Shown here one piece after another: positions 6,580 through 12,587 of a stretch of 12,587 nucleotides of DNA. A program made the translations under genes and the position numbers. Each line of letters opens with the position of its first letter. Positions within the stretch are counted from its first letter, which is position 1. Below the pieces are notes generated by a model. The model did no database searches and was not told the origin of the DNA. It saw nothing but the letters and a program-made list of their open reading frames with translations. Source of the stretch: Planctomycetota bacterium (GTDB lineage Bacteria > Planctomycetota > UBA1135 > UBA2386); the NCBI GenBank assembly GCA_016793305.1, contig JAEUHU010000034.1, positions 1-12,587 on the forward strand, given 5' to 3'.

Positions 6580-7380
6580 ATGAACCGCCGCAACCTCGCC
6601 CCACTCTGCCTGCTCCCCGTCCTCGCCGCCGGCTGCATCGTGCCGCCCGACGCCAAGCCGACCGTGGCCGCCGGCGCCACGTTCGCCACGCGCTTCGTGC
6701 ACCGCGGCATGACGCTGGTCGACAACCCGGTGCTGCAGCCGAAGCTCGGCATCGCTCTGCCGACCACGAGCGGCGACACGATGCGGGTCGACGTCGAGGC
6801 CAACATGGACCTGCGCAACGACACCGGCGGGGCCTGGTTTCCCGACGGCCACGCCGGGCGCTTCACGCAGATCGAGGCGGTGGCCAGCTACCAGCGGCGC
6901 TTCGGCGACTTCGACCTGCGCGCCGGCATCCACAACTACAACCTGCCGAACGGGCTCGAGTTCGTGAACGGCGAGCGCGGGGCGACCTCGGAGGTGTTCC
7001 TGCTGGTCAGCACCGAAGTGCTCGAGGCGACGCCCTACCTGGCGCTGCACTACGACTTCGACGAAGTGCGCGGCGGCTACTACCGACTCGGGTGCACCGA
7101 GGACATCCCGATCGCCACCGACTGGTCGATCAACCTCGACGGCTCGCTCGGCTACGCCAGTGAAGCGCAGGCATCCTGGATGTACGGATTCGGCGACTCC
7201 GGCCTCGCCGACCTGCGTGGCACCGTGGCGGTCAACTACCGCTACGACCCGCGCACGACCCTGACCGCCAGCCTGAACGGCTCGGCGATGATGAACTCGG
7301 CCCAGGACCGCTGGTTCGCGCAGCTCGGCATCGACGACGACCCGATCTGGTTCACGCTCGGTGTGACCTGGGTGTTCTGA
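6580..7380 (+). CDS. Barrel-like exported lipoprotein, possibly related to gcw_chp-type proteins
   Basis: A 266-residue exported protein. The signal MNRRNLAPLCLLPVLAAGC ends in a lipobox with Cys19. The mature part starts with strands of the type AGATFATRFVHRG followed by NPVLQPKLGIAL. This opening recalls the conserved-hypothetical outer-membrane family named gcw_chp (TIGR02001), but I cannot confirm it from sequence alone. Later strands alternate in typical barrel fashion (YLALHYDFDEV, GTVAVNYRYDP, TLTASLNG) and the chain ends FTLGVTWVF with a terminal phenylalanine. It is similar in size and architecture to the divergent neighbour, but the two sequences do not align obviously beyond this style. 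The ATG is supported by GGAG five bases upstream. The stop is followed by two GC-rich hairpins. Export and lipidation are likely; function is unknown. Confidence 0.82.
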   Translation: MNRRNLAPLCLLPVLAAGCIVPPDAKPTVAAGATFATRFVHRGMTLVDNPVLQPKLGIALPTTSGDTMRVDVEANMDLRNDTGGAWFPDGHAGRFTQIEAVASYQRRFGDFDLRAGIHNYNLPNGLEFVNGERGATSEVFLLVSTEVLEATPYLALHYDFDEVRGGYYRLGCTEDIPIATDWSINLDGSLGYASEAQASWMYGFGDSGLADLRGTVAVNYRYDPRTTLTASLNGSAMMNSAQDRWFAQLGIDDDPIWFTLGVTWVF

Positions 7381-7387
7381 TCCGCGC

Positions 7388-7428
7388 GGCGCCACCGGCG
7401 CCCCGACCAGACTCCGGGGCTTTGCCCC
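7388..7428. terminator. Two GC-rich hairpins between convergent genes
   Basis: GGCGCC-ACC-GGCGCC (7388-7402) and GGGGC-TTT-GCCCC (7416-7428) lie just after the stop at 7380, between the plus-strand lipoprotein gene and the minus-strand kinase gene. The position suits a bidirectional terminator. There is no U tract, so intrinsic termination is uncertain in a GC-rich background. The rest of the 157-base convergent spacer (7381-7537) shows nothing else. Confidence 0.35.
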
Positions 7429-7537
7429 ACCAGCGACCTGTGTCAGATCGGCCGCGTGGTGGGCTGCAGAGCCGACGGCTGCGGCTCGAGGGGCGCGGCG
7501 CGGCACGTTCGCCCCGGTGAACCCGGCGCGTCGCGCG

Positions 7538-9943
7538 TCAGCGGCTGCGCAGGCGGAACTTGCCGATGCCCTGGTCGACGAACAGCGTCAGCTGCGAGGC
7601 GTTGGCGCCCTCTGGCAGGTCGAAGGTCACCGTGCGCACTCCGGTCGGTGGGCTCGATTCCCGCGGCTTGCCGGGAGCGAACGTCTCGGTGCTCCAGCCG
7701 ATCTCCGCGATCAGCTTCTCACGCTGACGCTGCAGCCGGAACCAGCCGCGCGTCTCGACGGTCTTATCCTCGGAGTCGTCCGGGGCGTTGGGGAACTCGA
7801 CTCGCAGCGGCTCTCCTTCCGGCTTCCAGACACCGTCGACGCGGCGGCATGGATGGGCATCCATCGTCCAGCCGGCGTCGTCGGTCGGCCCGATGCGGCC
7901 GCAGACGATCGTGTAGCCGAGGTCGCCGAACTCGGCGCGCAAGCCCACCTTGGCCGGAGCGGTCTTCTCGTCGGCTTCGGCGGTCAGCTTGCCGCTCCAC
8001 TCCCAGTAGGTCTCCTCGGGATCCAAGGCCGTGGTCAGCGTGCGCAGCCGGAGGCCGGCCTGGCACGACACGTAGTCGTCTTCACCGCGGGAGACATCGG
8101 TCCAGCGCAGGTCCGCTTCGTCGACGCTCCATTCGGGCTTGCCGGCGAACCCGATCAGCGGCCTACCCTCGGCGACGTCACCCACCTCGACCTTCACGAT
8201 GCGGCGGTCCTTCTGCCCCTTGCCGTCGTTGACCTCGAACTCGCAGTCGAACACCACACCGGGCAACCCGTCGAGCAGCTGCACATCGATCTTGGCGGCC
8301 TGGCGATTCTTGGTGTACAGCTCGTCGGGCAGCGTCCAGACGCACATCGGCTTCGCCACCGCGGAGGTGACCTTCGCCTCGAGCGAGAAGCGCTCCTTCA
8401 GGACACGCTTCGCCTCGGCCCCGACGATCGCATCGATCACGGGAGCCGGCGGCTTCGGAGGCTTCGTCGTGCCACCACCTTCGGGGCGCGGATCGACGCC
8501 ACCGGGATCACCACCACCACCGGACAGCGCGTAGCCGCCGATCGCCAGCACCAGCACCGCGCCGATCCCGACGAACACGGGCGTGCGATTCGGCTTCGCG
8601 GCGCCCTTGCCGGCGCCGGCCGCGGCGCGCCCGGCGTCGGCAGCGGGGTCCTGCGGCGGCAGCTTCGACGCCACGGTCGCGTCGAGATCCTCGAACGCGG
8701 GCTTCGCCGGCCCGGCCGGTGCGTCGAGCCCCTCGGCGAGGAAGTTGATCTCCGACGTGCGCAGCAGCCCCGCACTCGGCGTCTTCGCCGTGCCGCGGTT
8801 CTTCTCGTTCTGCTCCGCCTTGGCGAACGGATCCTCGGCGGCCGGCTTCGGCGGCTTGGTCCCCCCGTCCTTCGGCGACGTGATCCTGGGCACGGTCGAG
8901 CCCGCCATCGGCCCCGTGCCCCACTCGGTCTCCTCGCCGACCACCGGCGGCGGCGGAGCCTTCTTCGAAGAACGTGTGCGCGTCGTCGCCAGCGCCTCGA
9001 TCAGCTCGAGCAGCCGCTCGTCGAGTTCCTTGTACGAACGCGGCCGTTCGTCGCGATGGCAGGCGAGCATGCTCTGCACCAACACGCCGACCGCGGGCGG
9101 CACGGTCAGGTTCTCGTTGCAGGGGTTCGGGGCCACCGGCGCCCGCTTCGCCGTGACGATCTCGGTCAGCTTCTTGCCGCGGAACGCCGGCTGGCCGACC
9201 AGCATCTCGTAGAACACGCAGCCGAGTCCGTAGATGTCGCTGCGGAAGTCGACCGCGTCGGGCTCGTCGTACTGCTCGGGCGACATCGTCGCCGGCGTGC
9301 CCATCACCGAGCCGGGCGACGTGAGGCCGAGGCTCGCACTGCCTTCGTTGGCGCGCGCGAGACCGAGGTCCACGACCTTCGGCGTGAACGGGAACAGCAC
9401 GTCGAGCGCCGTCGACGTCACCGTCTCGAGCAGGATGTTCTCGGGCTTGACGTCGCGGTGGATGATGCCGAGCGAGTGCGCGTGCGCGAGCGCTTGCGCG
9501 GTCGCGCGCACCAGCCGCAGCGTCGCCGGCACCGACACCGGGCCATGGTCGGCGATCCACTTCTTCAGGCTCGGCCCGTCGATGAACTCCATCACCAGGT
9601 ACGACTGGCCGTCGTCCGTGGTGCCCGCCATGTGGCAGGCGACGATGTTCGGGTGCTTGATGCCGGCGAGGATCTTGGCCTCGCGCTGGAAGCGCTGCAC
9701 GAACGAGTCGCCGCCGAGCTCGACCGACAGCAGCTTCACGGCGACGCGGCGGTCGAGGAAGTCCTGGCGGCCGCTGTAGACGACGCCCATGCCGCCGCGC
9801 GCCAGCTCGAAGTGCAGCGTGATGCCAGGGATCTTCGGCAGGTTCGCCGGCAGCGGCGGGGCCTGCTGCGCCTCGGGCGGCACGTAGGCCTGCGTCGAGT
9901 CCAGCGGGCGCGACTTGCGCGGATCGGGGTCGGTGCCGCTCAC
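7538..9943 (-). CDS. Transmembrane Hanks-type Ser/Thr protein kinase with exported sensor-like domain
   Basis: An 801-residue receptor-like kinase. The catalytic domain lies at about residues 40-320: Gly-rich loop ARGGMGVVY (48-56), ATP-binding Lys70 in AVK, helix-C Glu88 in QREAKIL, catalytic HRDVKPEN (162-169), metal-binding DLGLA (192-196, usually DFG), and GTPATMSPE (215-223, usually ending APE). A Pro/Lys-rich linker (325-455) leads to one membrane helix, VFVGIGAVLVLAIGGYAL (456-473). The exported part has a Pro/Gly-rich spacer, an Ig/PKD-like region (about 502-590) and a beta-rich region (about 595-801) that may be a concanavalin-like sandwich (inference). Five cysteines lie outside: 534, 566, 627, 681 and 699. 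The GTG start at 9943 overlaps the upstream stop (GTGA), and GAGGG (9957-9953) lies nine bases before it, indicating translational coupling to the redoxin lipoprotein. Essential kinase residues are all present, so activity is expected; the signal and substrates are unknown. Confidence 0.95.
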   Translation of the reverse strand: MSGTDPDPRKSRPLDSTQAYVPPEAQQAPPLPANLPKIPGITLHFELARGGMGVVYSGRQDFLDRRVAVKLLSVELGGDSFVQRFQREAKILAGIKHPNIVACHMAGTTDDGQSYLVMEFIDGPSLKKWIADHGPVSVPATLRLVRATAQALAHAHSLGIIHRDVKPENILLETVTSTALDVLFPFTPKVVDLGLARANEGSASLGLTSPGSVMGTPATMSPEQYDEPDAVDFRSDIYGLGCVFYEMLVGQPAFRGKKLTEIVTAKRAPVAPNPCNENLTVPPAVGVLVQSMLACHRDERPRSYKELDERLLELIEALATTRTRSSKKAPPPPVVGEETEWGTGPMAGSTVPRITSPKDGGTKPPKPAAEDPFAKAEQNEKNRGTAKTPSAGLLRTSEINFLAEGLDAPAGPAKPAFEDLDATVASKLPPQDPAADAGRAAAGAGKGAAKPNRTPVFVGIGAVLVLAIGGYALSGGGGDPGGVDPRPEGGGTTKPPKPPAPVIDAIVGAEAKRVLKERFSLEAKVTSAVAKPMCVWTLPDELYTKNRQAAKIDVQLLDGLPGVVFDCEFEVNDGKGQKDRRIVKVEVGDVAEGRPLIGFAGKPEWSVDEADLRWTDVSRGEDDYVSCQAGLRLRTLTTALDPEETYWEWSGKLTAEADEKTAPAKVGLRAEFGDLGYTIVCGRIGPTDDAGWTMDAHPCRRVDGVWKPEGEPLRVEFPNAPDDSEDKTVETRGWFRLQRQREKLIAEIGWSTETFAPGKPRESSPPTGVRTVTFDLPEGANASQLTLFVDQGIGKFRLRSR

Positions 9944-11499
9944 TTCGCCATGCCCTCGATGGCCTGCAGCAGCTTCTTCGCCGCCGGGCGGTCGGCCTTG
10001 TGCTCGCCCTTGTAGAAGAACTTGACCAGGCCGTCCTCGCCGACGATCACCGTCGACGGCGACGCGAGGTCGCCGTCGATGCCGAGCTGCTTCACCAGCT
10101 CGAGCTGCGCGTCGTAGAAGACGCGGTAGGGCGGACCACCTTCGTTGAACGTGCTGCGGTAGACCTGCTCGAAGGACGCCTCGTTCTCCTTCGGCCCCGG
10201 ATAGACGACCAGCACCTCGACGCCGAGCTGCTCGAGCCGTTCGCGCGACTGCGCCAGCGCCTTGGTCTGCGCGATGCAGTAGCAGCAGACCTCGCCGAGG
10301 AAGCCGCGCAGCACCACGAGCATGATCTTCTTCTTGCCGAGGTACTGCTTCAGGTCGACCTCGCTGCCGTCGACGCCGCGCAGCGTCTGGAACGGCAACG
10401 GCTTGCCGTACCAACTGGTCAGCTCGCCATGGCCCGCGGCCATCGGCGGGGCCCCGGCCGGGCGGTACTTGTCGAACATCGACGCGCCGGGCTTGCTGCC
10501 CTCGACGTACTCCTGCACGTAGGAGGCGATCTCGCTGCGCTGCTTGACGCTCAGGTCCGGCTGCCCCGGGGCCCCGACGCGCGCCGGCTCGCTCTCGATC
10601 TTGGCGACCATCTGTTCGACGGCCGGTTGCGGCGTCTGCAGCTCCTCGGCGGGCTTCAGCACGGCGGTGCGATCGACCGGTCGCACCAGTTCGGCGACCA
10701 GCGGGGCCGCATCGAACCCGGCCAGCACGTTGCCCTGCTCGTCCCGCGCTTCCTGCACGCCGCCCGCGACGCTGCCGGCGGTGCCGGTGGTCAGCGTGCA
10801 GCAGAACTTCAGCTTGCCGTTCTGGTGGTAGCTGGTCCAACGCCCGACCGGCGCGCCGCTCTTCAGCACGCCGGTGCGCAGCACCGTGCCGTCCGCGGCG
10901 GCTTCGGCGACGATCTCGATGCCGGCCTTGCCGCCGAAGTCCTGGCGGCCGCGCTGGCCCTGTTCGTCCCACACCGACCACACACCGACGCGCACGCCGT
11001 CGTGGTACATGCCCGCCGCCTTGGGCTTGCCGGTCGGGTGGTAGTAGGTCCAGGGACCCGACAACTTGCCGGCGTCGAACTGGCCCTCGCGCTCGAGCAC
11101 GCCGTTCGGCCCGTAGAAGCGCCACAGGCCGTCCTCGAAGTCGCCGACGTAGCTGCCGCGCGCCTGCGGCGTCTGGTCGGCGTACTGCATGCTCCACTCG
11201 CCGGTGCGCTTGCCGGTCTCGTCGTAGCTGCCCGAACGCTCGGCGACACCGTTCTCGTAGTAGTAGGTCCAGAACCCGACCTGGCGGTCGTTCTGGTAGG
11301 GGCCCTTCGCCCGTGGCTTGCCCGACTCGTAGAAGTAGGTCCACTCGCCGTTCTGCAGCCCACCCGCCAGGGCCCCACGGCTCTTCGGCAGGCCACTGGA
11401 CCAGGTCTCGGTGTAGTCCGCGATCTGGTTGACCAGGTACTTGCAGGCTCCAGCCGACAGGCAGAGCAGCACACCGAGGCAGAGGGGCGTCGTCTTCAT
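9940..11499 (-). CDS. Lipoprotein fusing MORN_2-type repeats to a redoxin (thioredoxin-fold) domain
   Basis: A 519-residue exported protein with an uncommon architecture. The signal MKTTPLCLGVLLCLSAGAC suggests lipid attachment at Cys19. Residues 51-190 contain six G-x-W units 24-25 residues apart (starting at 51, 75, 100, 124, 148 and 172), and a seventh sits at 219. The pattern GxWxYYxxxG...G.Y resembles MORN_2/YwqK-type repeats. A linker (about 235-355) follows. Residues 360-519 are an AhpC/TSA-like redoxin domain: WYGKPLPFQTL, VVLRGFLGEVCCYCIAQT (redox centre Cys405-Cys406-Tyr-Cys408), VEVLVVYPGP, and STVIVGEDGLVKFFYKG. Cys405 and Cys408 form a CxxC. It may reduce or oxidise thiols, or sense peroxide, on the periplasmic side (inference). 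The ATG at 11499 gives the best signal peptide; the frame stays open upstream, but that stretch looks non-coding. Its stop overlaps the GTG of the kinase gene by four bases. A diheme cytochrome gene is divergent. Confidence 0.9.
   Translation of the reverse strand: MKTTPLCLGVLLCLSAGACKYLVNQIADYTETWSSGLPKSRGALAGGLQNGEWTYFYESGKPRAKGPYQNDRQVGFWTYYYENGVAERSGSYDETGKRTGEWSMQYADQTPQARGSYVGDFEDGLWRFYGPNGVLEREGQFDAGKLSGPWTYYHPTGKPKAAGMYHDGVRVGVWSVWDEQGQRGRQDFGGKAGIEIVAEAAADGTVLRTGVLKSGAPVGRWTSYHQNGKLKFCCTLTTGTAGSVAGGVQEARDEQGNVLAGFDAAPLVAELVRPVDRTAVLKPAEELQTPQPAVEQMVAKIESEPARVGAPGQPDLSVKQRSEIASYVQEYVEGSKPGASMFDKYRPAGAPPMAAGHGELTSWYGKPLPFQTLRGVDGSEVDLKQYLGKKKIMLVVLRGFLGEVCCYCIAQTKALAQSRERLEQLGVEVLVVYPGPKENEASFEQVYRSTFNEGGPPYRVFYDAQLELVKQLGIDGDLASPSTVIVGEDGLVKFFYKGEHKADRPAAKKLLQAIEGMAK
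10936..11349 (-). repeat. Six tandem 24-residue MORN_2-like repeats (about 72-base period)
   Basis: Within the redoxin lipoprotein gene, G-x-W begins at residues 51, 75, 100, 124, 148 and 172, with spacings 24, 25, 24, 24 and 24. Each unit runs roughly GxWxYYxxxGxxxxxGxYxxxxxx. Examples are GEWTYFYESGKPRAKGPY and GPWTYYHPTGKPKAAGMY. A solitary further unit, GRWTSYHQNGKLKF, starts at residue 219. DNA identity between units is only moderate, so this is an old, diverged array rather than a recent expansion. Confidence 0.85.
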
Positions 11500-11687
11500 G
11501 CGCGAGGGCTCGCCGGGGGTGGCGAGGGCGGGGCAGTATCGGGGCGCACGGCGGCCAGCGCCATGGCCGAAACGTCCCGAGCGGCCCTTGGCATCGGCAC
11601 GAACGCCACGCCGACTGCACCCGTTCGCGCCGGCGGGACGGTAGGCTCTGCGCCCCGTCCGCATCGCTCGCGCACCCGACTCGGCCC
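11500..11687. other. Divergent intergenic region between redoxin-kinase operon and cytochrome gene
   Basis: A 188-base spacer that must hold promoters for both directions. For the minus strand GATACT (11540-11535) is a possible -10 box 35 bases before the start at 11499, with a poor -35. The same kind of box (GATAGT) precedes the minus-strand gene at 6345. It also contains the second copy of the shared 21-base element. A short further match, CCGCATCGCTCG (11659-11670), resembles CCGCTTCGCTCG at 6556-6567 before the other plus-strand lipoprotein gene. Confidence 0.35.
11576..11596 (+). promoter_or_regulatory. 21-base element shared with 6464-6484 (possible operator)
   Basis: Reads CCCGAGCGGCCC followed by TTGGCATCG; 18 of 21 positions match the copy in the other divergent lipoprotein spacer. 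Its right end lies 91 bases before the start at 11688 (95 in the other case). Its left end is 77 bases before the minus-strand start at 11499. It may bind one regulator controlling both divergent pairs, but two copies alone are limited evidence. Confidence 0.35.
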
Positions 11688-12587
11688 ATGCCCGCACGCT
11701 CCCCCCTCGCCCTCACTTCCCTGGTCGCCACCCTCGCCCTCGGCGGCTGCTCCTCAGGACTCGGCAACAACCTGCCGGGCAGTCGCCCACCCGAGGCTGG
11801 CACCAACGCGAACCTGCCGCTCGGCGTCGACCTCGGCGTGGTGCCGACGAGCCCGGCAGTGGCGATCGACGCGGCCGGGGTGGTGATCCCGGCGATCGGC
11901 AGCACGGCGCAGCGCGATGTCGTGCTGCTCGCCTTCGCCAGCGCCGCCGCGGCGGCCGACGCCGACGGCAGCGGCACGCCGCTGGCTCGGGACACGGTCA
12001 CCGACACGAACGGGGTCGCCGACGTGTTCCTCGCCGCGGTCAGCGCCCAGGACGTCGAGACCCGCGCGTTCAGCCAGTCGCTGGCCGGCAAGTTCCGGCA
12101 CCCGCGCTGCGCCACCTGCCACAGCATGGCGGTCGCCGGCACCACGGCCTTCACGTCGACGGTGGAAGGCCACGCCGGACCACTGCCGGGCCCGACCTTC
12201 CCGAACAACTCGCCGGAAACCTGCGCGCCTTGCCACGTCAACAGCACGCAGTTCCCGGTGCCGGCCTGGCAGGCGCCCGCGGCGTCGTTCGACTTCCGCA
12301 GCAAGACCGTGGCGCAGATCGCCGAGGCGGCGACCCGCGTGCCGATCGACGAGACCGAACACTTCGTCACCGACCCGCGCGTCTTGTGGGCGCTCGACTC
12401 CGGCATCCTGCCGCAGGTCGGCGGCCGCAACGGCCGCGCCGACGACGACCACGACGGCGTGCTCGAGCCCGAGGACAGCGACGGCACGCTGCGCACGGTG
12501 CCGGGCGGTTCGCAGCAGTTCCTGGAGGAGATCGAGGCCTGGCGGGCGAGTGGCCAGGTGCTGACCACGGCCGGCGCCGTGCGGGAC
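11688..12587 (+). CDS. Diheme cytochrome c lipoprotein, N-terminal 300 residues (open at right edge)
   Basis: The frame from the ATG at 11688 stays open for exactly 300 codons to the window end. The signal MPARSPLALTSLVATLALGGC ends in a good lipobox, LGG-Cys21. Residues 78-130 resemble one PD40/TolB-like motif: VVLLAFAS, then TDTNGVADVFLAAV, then ETRAFS. Two c-type heme attachment sites follow: CATCH (141-145) and CAPCH (179-183), 38 residues apart. Near the end DDDHDGVLEPED (252-263) matches an EF-hand-type calcium loop with acidic residues at 1, 3, 5, 9 and 12 and Gly at 6. The protein should be matured by the cytochrome c system and act in envelope electron transfer; the donor and acceptor are not evident. 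More hemes could lie beyond the edge. The start has no clear ribosome binding site, but the signal peptide supports it. It is divergent from the redoxin-kinase operon. Confidence 0.85.
   Translation, partial: MPARSPLALTSLVATLALGGCSSGLGNNLPGSRPPEAGTNANLPLGVDLGVVPTSPAVAIDAAGVVIPAIGSTAQRDVVLLAFASAAAAADADGSGTPLARDTVTDTNGVADVFLAAVSAQDVETRAFSQSLAGKFRHPRCATCHSMAVAGTTAFTSTVEGHAGPLPGPTFPNNSPETCAPCHVNSTQFPVPAWQAPAASFDFRSKTVAQIAEAATRVPIDETEHFVTDPRVLWALDSGILPQVGGRNGRADDDHDGVLEPEDSDGTLRTVPGGSQQFLEEIEAWRASGQVLTTAGAVRD

Noticed and set aside
5587..7506. A 639-codon minus-strand frame as a single protein
   Set aside because: The upper part overlaps the plus-strand lipoprotein gene in antisense and is compositionally a shadow. 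The real protein begins at the signal peptide ATG at 6345.
10936..11349. Regular 72-base periodicity as a CRISPR or DNA satellite
   Set aside because: The period is in phase with codons and explained by 24-residue protein repeats; the DNA units differ considerably.
7538..12568. A very long uninterrupted minus-strand reading frame that could be read as one giant kinase protein
   Set aside because: Only its last 801 codons (7538-9943) are kinase. Upstream of 9943 the translation is low-complexity Arg/Gly/Ala text overlapping the redoxin gene in another frame, and an exact GTGA overlap marks the true start. High GC leaves few chance stops.

Overview
This is a GC-rich, densely coding 12.6 kb chromosomal segment from a Gram-negative-type bacterium with an outer membrane. 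Five of the nine recognised genes begin with a likely lipoprotein signal. Two encode small proteins shaped like outer-membrane beta-barrels. One is a Hanks-type Ser/Thr kinase with a single membrane helix and a large exported domain, and one is a diheme c-type cytochrome with an apparent beta-propeller-type motif. Very high GC, an unusual exported-domain kinase, redoxin lipoproteins and CxxCH lipoproteins together suggest a high-GC Planctomycetota lineage or a similar environmental group. That assignment is inference. No tRNA, rRNA, CRISPR array, transposase or phage gene was seen.

Layout. Positions 1-624 (minus) hold the N-terminal part of an unrecognised protein cut by the left edge; it contains a 12-base C tract. 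Positions 716-1861 (minus) are an AAA ATPase of the DUF4143 type. Its predicted promoter sits directly against the start codon and overlaps a small palindrome. Three plus-strand genes follow closely spaced and look like an operon: a SAM-dependent methyltransferase (2022-2759), a lipoprotein S41 peptidase (2791-4128) and a long zinc-alcohol-dehydrogenase-like protein with an insertion (4140-5597). The last gene overlaps tail to tail by 11 bases with a minus-strand beta-barrel-like lipoprotein (5587-6345). A second, unrelated barrel-like lipoprotein is divergent from it (6580-7380).

The right third is the most interesting part. A minus-strand two-gene operon encodes a lipoprotein that fuses a MORN_2-type 24-residue repeat array to a thioredoxin-fold (redoxin) domain with a CCYC centre (9940-11499). 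It is followed, with a 4-base stop/start overlap, by a transmembrane Ser/Thr kinase (7538-9943) whose exported domain carries five cysteines. Divergent from this operon is a diheme cytochrome c lipoprotein (11688 to the right edge). Together these suggest, without proving, a cell-envelope redox-sensing module: a periplasm-facing thiol protein, a kinase receptor and an electron-transfer protein. The two divergent lipoprotein-gene spacers (6346-6579 and 11500-11687) share a 21-base element (18/21 identical) placed 91-95 bases before each plus-strand start, which hints at common regulation.
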